A stretch of 5,899 nt of DNA from Flavobacterium psychrophilum. GTDB taxonomy: Bacteria; Bacteroidota; Bacteroidia; Flavobacteriales; Flavobacteriaceae. The translations under genes and the position numbers were made by a program. Positions within the stretch are counted from its first letter, which is position 1. The number at the start of each line of letters is the position of its first letter. The stretch spans positions 1 to 5,899 of the forward strand of contig QFQM01000261.1 in assembly GCA_003243255.1 (NCBI GenBank), in the 5' to 3' direction. A model generated the notes under the pieces. That model was not told where the DNA came from, did no database searches, and saw nothing but the letters and a program-made list of their open reading frames with translations. Shown piece after piece: positions 1 through 5,720 of the stretch.

Positions 1-1
1 G

Positions 2-1150
2 AAAGTCAAAACTCATGATGATATTATTGACTTGGCTAATGTAGATTATGCAAATAATGTGAGAATTTCACATTTACTACTGCATAGATTTGGTTTGGAT
101 ATTAATAATATATCTGAAGAAAAGTTAGCTAAGTATGGATTTAATAAACAATCCAAACTAACTGCACAACATGTTGATAAGTTGCAAGATCTACTTATAG
201 ATATTAAAGATGATGTATTAGCAGTTGCAGCAAAGGAAAGAGACTCATACCTTCAATATCTGGAAAGTATGGGGATATTCTCAGAAGGAAATACATCAAT
301 TGTTGATATTGGATATGCTGGAACTATGCAGCAGTCATTGCACCAGTTATCCCCAAATAATAAAAACATCGGCGGATATTATTTAATTACTTTCAGGACT
401 GCTCTGAAACGAGTCGCTGAAAATGGATTAAATATAAAGGGCTATTTAGCTGAGTTCATTGATCGACATGATACCTATCATAACTTCTGCCGCCATGTTC
501 CTCTGTATGAAACTTTATTTAGTTGCTCAGACACAACATTCGTGCGAATGACCAAAGACTGGAGAGGGAAATTAACACCAGTATTTATGGCTCATTCTCC
601 AGTTGAAGATATACGAGAACATGTTGTTGAAGAAATTCAACAAGGCGCTATCAATTATGTGGCTGAAGTTACAAATATATTACATACTAAACTAAAAGAT
701 ATTGATATTGAACCTAATAAGACGCTTCGTAATTTAGATATTTACTTTACGAAGCCTCATCCGCGAGATGCCAGGATATTATCTGGAGTTATGTTTGAAG
801 ATGCTTATGGTGGTACTCAATATAAAACTATTCTTCCTGCAATAGAGAACATTAAATTAGAGTGTGTTTGGAAGCAGGGAAGAGAGGCGTTATTAAACGA
901 TTTAAATCAAAGTGCTGGAGCTTCTGTCGCGGTTGAAAAAGAAAACGTTAAAAAAACATCGGTTGAAATTCAAGTAGAAGGAAATGTTGCTGCTCCAAAT
1001 GGGCGTTTAAAGAAAAAAATCATTTATTGGATTATGACGAAAACCTTAAATGAGCGTAAAAAGAAAAAATTTATAAAAAATCCTTATCTTTTCTTTGCTG
1101 ATTCCAAAAATGGATTTATCAAAAGAATTGGAAAAGGGTATATGAGTTAA
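2..1150 (+). CDS. Probable capsule biosynthesis protein, C-terminal part (HAD-like/glycosyltransferase-associated), 5' end outside window
   Basis: The frame is open from base 2 to the TAA at 1148-1150, giving 382 visible residues. A TTG at 32 could in principle start translation, but there is no Shine-Dalgarno sequence before it and coding continues upstream, so I read this as a gene truncated by the window edge. The segment VDIGYAGTMQQSL (302-340), followed by GGYYLIT, resembles the region after the HAD-like hydrolase core in large capsule and rhamnan-type assembly proteins (COG5610-like, from memory). The C terminus is very basic (KKKIIYW, ERKKKKFIKNP) and ends with a FFADSKNGF element, a tail type I associate with membrane-attached capsule glycosyltransferases. 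No signal peptide or transmembrane helix is evident. Low G+C and the position beside kpsS, on the opposite strand, fit the last gene of a capsule region 2 operon; a strong terminator follows 16 nt after the stop. A capsule role is likely from context; the exact reaction is not identifiable. Confidence 0.6.
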   Translation, partial: KVKTHDDIIDLANVDYANNVRISHLLLHRFGLDINNISEEKLAKYGFNKQSKLTAQHVDKLQDLLIDIKDDVLAVAAKERDSYLQYLESMGIFSEGNTSIVDIGYAGTMQQSLHQLSPNNKNIGGYYLITFRTALKRVAENGLNIKGYLAEFIDRHDTYHNFCRHVPLYETLFSCSDTTFVRMTKDWRGKLTPVFMAHSPVEDIREHVVEEIQQGAINYVAEVTNILHTKLKDIDIEPNKTLRNLDIYFTKPHPRDARILSGVMFEDAYGGTQYKTILPAIENIKLECVWKQGREALLNDLNQSAGASVAVEKENVKKTSVEIQVEGNVAAPNGRLKKKIIYWIMTKTLNERKKKKFIKNPYLFFADSKNGFIKRIGKGYMS

Positions 1151-1166
1151 CAGTTTTTGATTTTCT

Positions 1167-1200
1167 AAATGGAATGTCGTTTGACATTCCATTTTTTTTT
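1167..1200 (+). terminator. Rho-independent terminator after the first gene
   Basis: A perfect 12-bp inverted repeat, AAATGGAATGTC (1167-1178) and GACATTCCATTT (1183-1194), encloses a GTTT loop. The T run spans 1192-1200, its first three bases pairing in the stem. It lies 16 nt after the stop at 1150 and should end transcription of the region 2 operon, separating it from the tailspike gene. Confidence 0.93.
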
Positions 1201-1211
1201 GCAGATAAAAT
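1181..1211 (+). promoter_or_regulatory. Candidate sigma-70 promoter of the tailspike gene, overlapping the terminator
   Basis: A perfect -35 hexamer TTGACA (1181-1186) lies in the loop and right arm of the preceding terminator. Two -10 readings are possible: GATAAA (1204-1209) at an ideal 17-nt spacing, or TAAAAT (1206-1211), which matches 5 of 6 bases at a longer 19-nt spacing. Transcription would start near 1215-1219 and leave a leader of about 40 nt before the ATG at 1258. Because the terminator cuts off read-through, a promoter is expected in this short gap. Read by eye only. Confidence 0.45.
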
Positions 1212-1247
1212 TTTGTAGATTTGAACTAATCATCTCAATGCATAACC

Positions 1248-1253
1248 AGGAGG
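1248..1253 (+). promoter_or_regulatory. Strong ribosome binding site fixing the start at 1258
   Basis: AGGAGG is a full Shine-Dalgarno core, four bases (CTTT) before ATG 1258. The ATG at 1386, which opens the long tailspike frame, has no comparable site: the bases before it read CCCAAAGTTTCT. The binding site therefore argues that translation begins with the Tat signal peptide at 1258 and that the tailspike body is reached from it. Confidence 0.85.
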
Positions 1254-1257
1254 CTTT

Positions 1258-1434
1258 ATGGCTATCTCGCGTCGCCGATTTTTCGGTTGGTTAATTCCAT
1301 CAACAGTTTTTGGTGTGAGTATTAATTCTAAACTTCTGGCAAATGAAAAAATTCCACAAGGTATCCATGACGGCCCAAAGTTTCTATGCCTGGATTCTCG
1401 TCCAATGATGTTGATACCGGGCAACATTCTATAA
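1258..1434 (+). CDS. Zero-frame product: 58-residue peptide consisting mainly of a Tat signal
   Basis: Without frameshifting, ribosomes starting at 1258 stop at TAA 1432-1434 and make 58 residues. The N terminus has a basic start, S4-R5-R6-R7-F8-F9-G10 matching the twin-arginine consensus (S/T-R-R-x-F-L-K) in all but the last two positions, a modest hydrophobic segment, and a lysine at 25 near the cleavage region, a feature that disfavours Sec. After the overlap begins, the zero frame reads FLCLDSRPMMLIPGNIL, which resembles no domain I know. I treat this as the leader half of the tailspike gene rather than a separate functional gene, although a short product would be made whenever slippage fails. 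Confidence 0.6.
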   Translation: MAISRRRFFGWLIPSTVFGVSINSKLLANEKIPQGIHDGPKFLCLDSRPMMLIPGNIL

Positions 1435-3449
1435 ATGATAGCTCTGCATTGAGAGTTGAACTTTCAGATCCAGATGGAGTTAAAAAATATCCTCAAATTC
1501 AACTTTCTAGATGGAGGGATAGTTTCGATATTAGAGGGTGGGGAGCTGTTTCCAGAGATGATTTGACTTGCGATAGTTTCTTCATAGATGCGGAAAAATT
1601 TGGCGTGCCTATCTATGTACCACCAGGAAAATGGCGTTTATCTACACCAATGATCCTGGATCCTAAAGCACGCTATTATGGCCCCGGAATTTTAGTTTTT
1701 GATAATGCAGAATGGTGGCGGCGTGGAGGTTCATCAGGCGATGAAAATATAGCAGAGCGGTATACGTTATTTTATGAATATAATGCGAAAAATGACGTGT
1801 CTATAACATTTGATGGTAAAAGTGTACCATATATTTGGATTGATGAAAGAACTATTCAGGCACCAGGTTCAAAACCAGATGTAGCTGTAAGGATAAATAT
1901 CAAAAATGGATTCTTAAGGTTGGGGCCTATAGCTGAATCTATTCGTTCATTTAATGTTTTTGGCACAGCAGCAAGTGGCTCAAGTATTAATCCAGTGCTA
2001 ATAAAGGCAGGTCAAGTACCAATTGGATATGATAACACTTCCTTCGGTTCACGAGCATTATTAAGTGTTGAACATGGTTCTAATAACACAGCTTTTGGTT
2101 CTAAATGTCTTCTTAGTAATAAATTAGGAGATAATAACACAGCCGTTGGTTTTCAAGCCCTGTATCGTGCGGTAAATATTTTAAATACAGCAGTTGGCTC
2201 CATCTCGGGCGAGTGGTTAACAAAAGGAAGTCACAACTCTTTATATGGAGCTAGCTCAGGTAAGAAATTGACAGTGGGGAGCTTTAACGTAGCTGTTGGA
2301 TTTGATGCTATGGGGGAAAGTTCTGGAACAAATTATTCTGTTGCTATAGGTTACAGGGCAAACGCAAATACTGATGATAAATCTCAGAATAATTCTGTAT
2401 ATATTGGAGCATTTGCTGGTGATTACAATATAGGTTCTAGCAATTCATTTGTAGGTTATAGAGCGGGTAACTGTATCGATGCTGCAAAAAAAATAGGCGC
2501 TGGTACAGGGCATGATAATGTTGGTTTAGGTATGTTCGCTTTAAAAAGGAACCTTGAAGGTTCAGAAAACGCCGTTCTTGGGGCGGGAGCCGCGGCGTCA
2601 TCTTCAAGAGTCCAGGCAACAGTGGCGATCGGGTATGGTGCTGCTGGAGCATCTCCATCAGTTGGAGATTATTCGACGGCTGTAGGCCATTCTAGCTTAT
2701 TTAATTCAGAAGGAGGCCATAATGCAGCATTAGGATATCAAGCATTGTTTAACACTATAAAAGGGCAAGGAAATGTTGCGATAGGTAACCATGCTTTGCT
2801 GAACAATATCAGTGGTGATAATAATACTTCTATAGGTTTTAACTCTGGTCGGATAAGCATTTCAGGTGATAAAACTGTTCAATTTAATAACTCGACTACA
2901 ATCGGCAACGATTCAAAAGTATCGGATAGCAATCAGGTACAATTGGGTAACAGTTCCACTACAACTTATGTATATGGCACTGTGCAGAACCGTTCAGATG
3001 CACGTGATAAAGCAGACATAAGAGATACTGAATTAGGCATCGAATTTATACTTGGTCTTCGCGCTGTAGATGGGCGTTGGGACTTACGTGATGATTATAT
3101 CGAAACTATAGAAAAGAAAAGAAAGGTAGCAATACCTTTAAACGGTTCTGAAGGACCAATTAGTCGCGAAGAAAAATATATCGATAAGGTTATTAGGCAT
3201 ACGCCTGATGGAACTCATAAGCGAAAACGTTTTCACCATTGGTTTATTGCTCAGGAAGTACAAAAACTTTGTGATTCACTTAACGTTGAGTTTGGTGGGC
3301 TTCAACATCATCAGGTCAATGGTGGTGAAGATGTATATACATTGGGTTATGATGAGTTCATTCCTCCTGTTGTGAAGGCCGTTCAGTCATGTTGGAAGAG
3401 GATGGATGAAATTGAGTCTAGACTAAAGGTGCTAGAGGAGAAACAATAG
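1258..3449 (+). CDS. Tat-exported tailspike/tail-fibre-like protein with Hep/Hag stalk and S74 intramolecular chaperone; two frames, probable -1 frameshift
   Basis: The proposed product is join(1258..1380, 1380..3449), 730 residues; the second frame alone is a 687-residue reading frame from ATG 1386. Residues 1-28 form a Tat signal: SRRRFFG, a short hydrophobic stretch (WLIPSTVFGVSI) and possible cleavage after LLA. In 1386-frame numbering, residues about 12-105 resemble a tailspike head and beta-helix entry (FDIRGWGAV, PIYVPPGKWRLSTPMIL). Residues about 125-185 form a beta-rich domain resembling phage tail-fibre segments (YIWIDERTIQAPG, LRLGPI). Residues 213-495 hold about 16 Hep/Hag repeats, and 537-687 an S74 chaperone domain ending in a short coiled coil. 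I see no long stretch typical of a catalytic lyase beta-helix, so depolymerase activity is not shown. Its own promoter, ribosome binding site and terminator make it a self-contained unit between region 2 and kpsS. The family is normally phage-borne. The frame break could instead be a 1-nt deletion. Confidence 0.75.
1374..1380 (+). promoter_or_regulatory. Candidate -1 ribosomal frameshift heptamer C_CCA_AAG
   Basis: In the frame set by ATG 1258 the codons here are GGC CCA AAG, so the heptamer CCCAAAG is phased as X_XXY_YYZ with X=C, Y=A, Z=G. Both tRNAs could re-pair one base back (CCC, AAA), after which reading resumes at GTT (1380-1382) in the tailspike frame. The site lies inside the only interval where a -1 shift can work (1371-1431, bounded by TGA 1368 and TAA 1432). 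An SD-like AAGG (1358-1361) lies 12 nt upstream, a distance at which such elements stimulate -1 shifting in dnaX. Shift efficiency cannot be judged by eye. Confidence 0.5.
1387..1423 (+). other. Stem-loop downstream of the slippery heptamer, possible frameshift stimulator
   Basis: TGCCTGG (1387-1393) pairs with CCGGGCA (1417-1423) as seven base pairs with one G-U wobble, five of them G-C. The loop is 23 nt and has at most a 3-bp inner helix. The stem begins 6 nt after the heptamer, within the 5-9 nt spacing usual for frameshift-stimulating structures. The stem is short and the loop large, so its stability is modest. Confidence 0.4.
2022..2870 (+). repeat. About 16 degenerate Hep/Hag (YadA-head-like) repeats within the tailspike protein
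   Basis: The encoded protein repeats a 14-20 residue unit of the form N-T/S-A/S-x-G-x-x-A/S-L/G, for example NNTAFGSKCL, NNTAVGFQAL, HNAALGYQAL, GNVAIGNHAL and NNTSIGFNSG. Such units form trimeric left-handed beta-rolls in YadA-type adhesin heads and also occur in phage tail fibres before an S74 domain. The DNA copies have diverged too far for easy slippage. The array probably forms a rigid trimeric stalk that separates the N-terminal domain from the chaperone. Confidence 0.8.
2994..3446 (+). other. Peptidase_S74 / intramolecular chaperone auto-processing domain (151 residues)
   Basis: The domain opens with the self-cleavage signature R|SDARDK; the predicted nucleophile is the serine encoded at 2994-2996. 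It continues through RFHHWFIAQEVQ (the IAQEV core), YTLGYDEFIPPVVKAVQ, and a terminal heptad-like helix, MDEIESRLKVLEEKQ. In endosialidases and related tailspikes this module drives trimer folding and then removes itself by cutting before the serine. The length fits the family. All recognisable landmarks are intact, so selection for a working protein was recent, despite the frame break near the gene start. Confidence 0.85.
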
Positions 3450-3489
3450 TTCTCTTATATTTGATTTTAAATCAGCAGAATTGTTATTT

Positions 3490-3527
3490 CTACCTTGTGT
3501 TCTTTTAGGCACAAGGTAGTTTTTATT
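3490..3527 (+). terminator. Rho-independent terminator of the tailspike gene
   Basis: CTACCTTGTG (3490-3499) and CACAAGGTAG (3510-3519) form a perfect 10-bp stem with a 10-nt loop, followed by TTTTTATT. It lies 40 nt after the stop at 3449. On the minus strand the stem is followed by AAATAAC rather than a T run, so it would not act well on transcripts from the convergent acetyltransferase gene. Confidence 0.88.
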
Positions 3528-3530
3528 AAG

Positions 3531-3541
3531 GGTTTGATATG
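3531..3541 (+). repeat. 11-bp direct repeat, left copy (GGTTTGATATG)
   Basis: The same 11 bases recur at 4221-4231 in the same orientation. The two copies bracket the acetyltransferase gene and its ribosome binding site. A chance match of this length is plausible in a window this size. Confidence 0.4.
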
Positions 3542-3588
3542 GCAATCAGTTAAAAAGGATCTAAAACTTATTTTTTTTACTTTCTATT

Positions 3589-4200
3589 TTATGCATCGGG
3601 AAGCACTCTGGACCATTTTACACCCTCTCTTGCTAGCTTTGCGGGTACTCCAACATATATTGAATTTTTACGTTTTAGCACCCCACTAACAACTGAGCGC
3701 GAACCAATTACACATCCTTGGGGAATGCAAGCACCTTTGTTAAGAGTAACACCTTCAGCTATCCATACATTATTCCCAATGTTAACATCTTTCGCTTCAT
3801 TAATTCTTAACCCAGATTCGATGTCATAAATTGGATGCTCATCAGAGTTGCGTATATAAATTCCGCTTGAAAACATACAATCATCACCAATTTGTACTTT
3901 CTTTCCTTCCATGGCAAAAATATATGCTGCCACACTTGTAACTCTACATCCAACAACCAAAGCAGAACCTTTTTGTCGAAGATGAATAGCACCTCTAAGA
4001 TTAGAGTTATTTCCAATTATTAATTTGTTTTGTTCACCTAATATATTAATTGTTATATTTCGTAGAGTTACTCCATCGGCAATCTCAATCTGATGGCCCG
4101 AACCGTTAATATTAAGCACAACCCCATGTCCAAAATTAACATTATTACCAATCTTAATATTATTGCCTGACGAATGTGCTTCAAACGGGTTTGACATCAT
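3589..4200 (-). CDS. Left-handed beta-helix O-acetyltransferase, OatWY-like, probable capsule modification enzyme
   Basis: The 203-residue protein consists of hexapeptide-type repeats with an [I/V/L]-G-[N/D]-N spacing: IKIGNNVNFG (15-24), LIIGNNSNL (60-68), VQIGDDCMF (102-110), VNIGNNVWIAEGV (139-151), and IYVGVPAKL at the end. The element SDEHPIYD carries His122, and VWIAEGV carries Trp146. From memory these match the active-site His121 and Trp145 of the meningococcal polysialate O-acetyltransferase OatWY. The family transfers acetyl from acetyl-CoA to sugar hydroxyls, as a trimer in the cytoplasm. Start: TAAGGA (4204-4209, minus strand) lies four bases before the first of two tandem ATGs. 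The gene runs in the same direction as kpsS but 243 bp beyond it, with a possible promoter of its own, and it is convergent with the tailspike gene. A+T-rich like region 2. No homopolymer or heptad repeat suggests phase variation, unlike neuO. The acceptor sugar is unknown. Confidence 0.82.
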   Translation of the reverse strand: MMSNPFEAHSSGNNIKIGNNVNFGHGVVLNINGSGHQIEIADGVTLRNITINILGEQNKLIIGNNSNLRGAIHLRQKGSALVVGCRVTSVAAYIFAMEGKKVQIGDDCMFSSGIYIRNSDEHPIYDIESGLRINEAKDVNIGNNVWIAEGVTLNKGACIPQGCVIGSRSVVSGVLKRKNSIYVGVPAKLAREGVKWSRVLPDA

Positions 4201-4203
4201 TTT

Positions 4204-4209
4204 TCCTTA
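4204..4209 (-). promoter_or_regulatory. Ribosome binding site of the acetyltransferase gene
   Basis: On the minus strand the leader reads TAAGGA, then AAA A, then ATG ATG. The site gives four bases to the first ATG (4200) and seven to the second (4197). Both spacings are usable, so the exact start may be either methionine. Confidence 0.75.
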
Positions 4210-4220
4210 TGGGTCCGACA

Positions 4221-4231
4221 GGTTTGATATG
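4221..4231 (+). repeat. 11-bp direct repeat, right copy (GGTTTGATATG)
   Basis: This is the second copy of the element at 3531-3541. The interval between the copies contains exactly one gene, the acetyltransferase. No transposase or terminal inverted repeats accompany the copies, so they may be a recombination scar or coincidence. Confidence 0.4.
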
Positions 4232-4246
4232 AGTTGTTGTAAAGAT

Positions 4247-4276
4247 ATTAAATATTTCAAAGGATGTCTAATACAA
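4247..4276 (-). promoter_or_regulatory. Candidate promoter of the acetyltransferase gene
   Basis: On the minus strand TTGTAT (4276-4271) and TTTAAT (4252-4247) are separated by 18 nt. The -10 matches 5 of 6 bases, but the -35 matches only TTG, so the call is weak. The rest of the 243-bp gap between kpsS and this gene (4201-4443) contains no convincing reading frame, terminator or RNA gene that I can see. Confidence 0.33.
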
Positions 4277-4284
4277 TTCCTTTG
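4258..4284. repeat. 7-bp inverted repeat at the candidate acetyltransferase promoter
   Basis: CAAAGGA (4258-4264) and TCCTTTG (4278-4284) are perfect inverted copies 13 bp apart, about two helical turns centre to centre. They flank and overlap the candidate -35 region. This is the layout of a dimeric regulator's operator, but no known consensus is recognised. Confidence 0.35.
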
Positions 4285-4443
4285 TATAGATAGGTGTTGT
4301 TACTGTAAGGATTTAAGAATCATCTTTACTATGATTTTTTTAAGTGTTTGATTTTTTTATCTAAATATTTATGTTGGCAATGTCAGTTGGCCTAATGCGC
4401 TGATAATTCTGTAGTGCAATAAAATTTTGGGAGGCGGTATCCA

Positions 4444-5697
4444 TTACTTAAGCGATTTGCTTGCGATTGACTCAAGAACGCTGTTTTTGATTTCTTTTCG
4501 TGACTCGTTTAGTTGAATTTTATCCCCATAATACACCGCATTAATCTGGGTGTTCTCCAGCAAATATCCACGGAATTTCTTAAACAACTTCATATCCGGC
4601 TTGAAGTCCGCCGTCCAGAACTGGTGCAAATGCCCTTGATACGTCATCCCCTTGATGTCGTACAGGGCATTGCCCATCACCTTCAGCGGTTTGTTATGCA
4701 CCAGCGCTGAAATCCCCGCCGTACTGTTAATCGTCACCACTGCTTTGGCATGTGTCAGCAATTCTGGCATCGGTAAATCGTGCACGTAAATCACACGGCT
4801 GGCCACGCCATACTTCTTACCTAACTGTTTAATCAACGGCCCATACAGGCGGTGCCCACGATCCATTGGATGGTGTTTGATCACCAGCACGTGGCTCATC
4901 GGCGCTTTGCGTGCGAACGAGAAGATCACGTCGTTGATATAGTCGCGCACATCAGTATAAGGGCTGTGGTTTCTAATTTGGCTGTCGTTATAGACCTGCA
5001 AAATGGCCAGGTAGTAGCGCTGATCGAGCGTTGTTTGCAGGGTATCCAGTACGCCACGTTGCTTCCAGCCATACCATTGCTTACGCCACCACGCGCGCAC
5101 CCAGCATTTTGCCTCATACCACGGTGAGAACGATTTATGGTGGCGATAATGCGTGAATTCGTGACGATAGCGCCAGCCAACCAGGTAATACCATGTCGCA
5201 TGGATATAGCGACGGACTGAGGAGGGTTTTAGTGGCTGGATTTGAGCAGGTGCGGCATCCGGCAAGCTGCGATAAAAATCAGGGTCACGGGGCAGGGGGG
5301 AGAAGGCGTTAACGCCGCCTTCTTCCACTGTAATAAAGTGAGGACGCAGATAACCTTCCTCGAAGGCCAGGAAGCGAATGCCCTTTGCTTTAGCCCAGGC
5401 GTGCGCCGCCCTGTGCAATGGACGGCAGTCGCCGAAGCACAAGATGGTATCGAACGGATAATCCTTCCAGGTCTCTTTCAACCAGGCGGGGAATTCCTTC
5501 GGTGTCTGGGTATAAGTCAGGTAATGGCGGTTACGGCAATAAAACCTGTCGCCGCCATTAAAAACGACGTTTACCGCTTCGCGTTCCAGCGTTTCCAGCC
5601 AGTTCGCGACATCATTGAAGAAAGGCCCCATCGGTCCTTGCAACAGCAGGTATTTTTTCCCTGCAAGCAATCTCTTAACGGTATTGTTTTGCATCAT
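4444..5697 (-). CDS. kpsS: Capsule Kdo-linker transferase KpsS
   Basis: KpsS places the first beta-Kdo on (lyso)phosphatidylglycerol at the inner membrane, starting the poly-Kdo linker that joins group 2 capsules to their lipid anchor; KpsC then extends it. The 417-residue product carries the family landmarks: QGPMGPFF (20-27), NGGDRFY (47-53), CFGDCRPLH (87-95), the D/E-D/E-G motif in FEEGYLRP (112-119), the HP motif in KHHPMDRG (274-281), and NSTAG (324-328) in a long conserved stretch up to NAVYYG (386-391). No signal peptide is present; the protein is a peripheral cytoplasmic enzyme. GGAAG abuts the first of two tandem ATGs (5697) and sits three bases before the second (5694), so the second may be the true start. 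The gene follows kpsC by 23 nt in the same operon. The last 26 residues go beyond the roughly 390-residue E. coli form I remember and are A+T-richer. Confidence 0.94.
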   Translation of the reverse strand: MMQNNTVKRLLAGKKYLLLQGPMGPFFNDVANWLETLEREAVNVVFNGGDRFYCRNRHYLTYTQTPKEFPAWLKETWKDYPFDTILCFGDCRPLHRAAHAWAKAKGIRFLAFEEGYLRPHFITVEEGGVNAFSPLPRDPDFYRSLPDAAPAQIQPLKPSSVRRYIHATWYYLVGWRYRHEFTHYRHHKSFSPWYEAKCWVRAWWRKQWYGWKQRGVLDTLQTTLDQRYYLAILQVYNDSQIRNHSPYTDVRDYINDVIFSFARKAPMSHVLVIKHHPMDRGHRLYGPLIKQLGKKYGVASRVIYVHDLPMPELLTHAKAVVTINSTAGISALVHNKPLKVMGNALYDIKGMTYQGHLHQFWTADFKPDMKLFKKFRGYLLENTQINAVYYGDKIQLNESRKEIKNSVLESIASKSLK

Positions 5698-5720
5698 CTT
5701 CCATGTATCCAGAGTTAACG

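Noticed and set aside
1386..1388. ATG 1386 as the true start of a cytoplasmic tailspike protein
   Set aside because: There is no Shine-Dalgarno sequence upstream, and the frame is open back to 1371 through the slippery site. The strong AGGAGG and Tat signal at 1258 give a better start. Low-level internal initiation cannot be excluded.
1230..1427. 65-codon minus-strand reading frame over the Tat signal region
   Set aside because: It is antisense to a region with a strong plus-strand ribosome binding site and a recognisable Tat signal, and its sequence has no domain features.
2022..2870. A tandem DNA repeat or CRISPR-like array in the tailspike gene
   Set aside because: The periodicity is at protein level (Hep/Hag units). 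The DNA copies vary in length and sequence, with no constant repeat and spacer pattern.
3490..3527. The 10-bp hairpin as a bidirectional terminator also serving the acetyltransferase gene
   Set aside because: On the minus strand the stem is followed by AAATAAC instead of a T run, so only the plus-strand direction is supported.
4163..4351. 62-codon plus-strand frame overlapping the acetyltransferase start and the gap before kpsS
   Set aside because: It begins inside the acetyltransferase gene on the other strand, has no ribosome binding site and shows no recognisable protein features.
4433..4440. GGCGGTAT on the plus strand, one base from the ops/JUMPstart core GGCGGTAG recognised by RfaH
   Set aside because: The last base differs, no other part of the JUMPstart element surrounds it, and it points into the 3' end of kpsS on the opposite strand. 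Ops belongs upstream of kpsM in this kind of locus.
4852..5718. Several long frames opposite or overlapping kpsS (for example plus-strand 5242-5718)
   Set aside because: These are shadows of the G+C-richer kpsS coding sequence, whose family motifs are clear from end to end.
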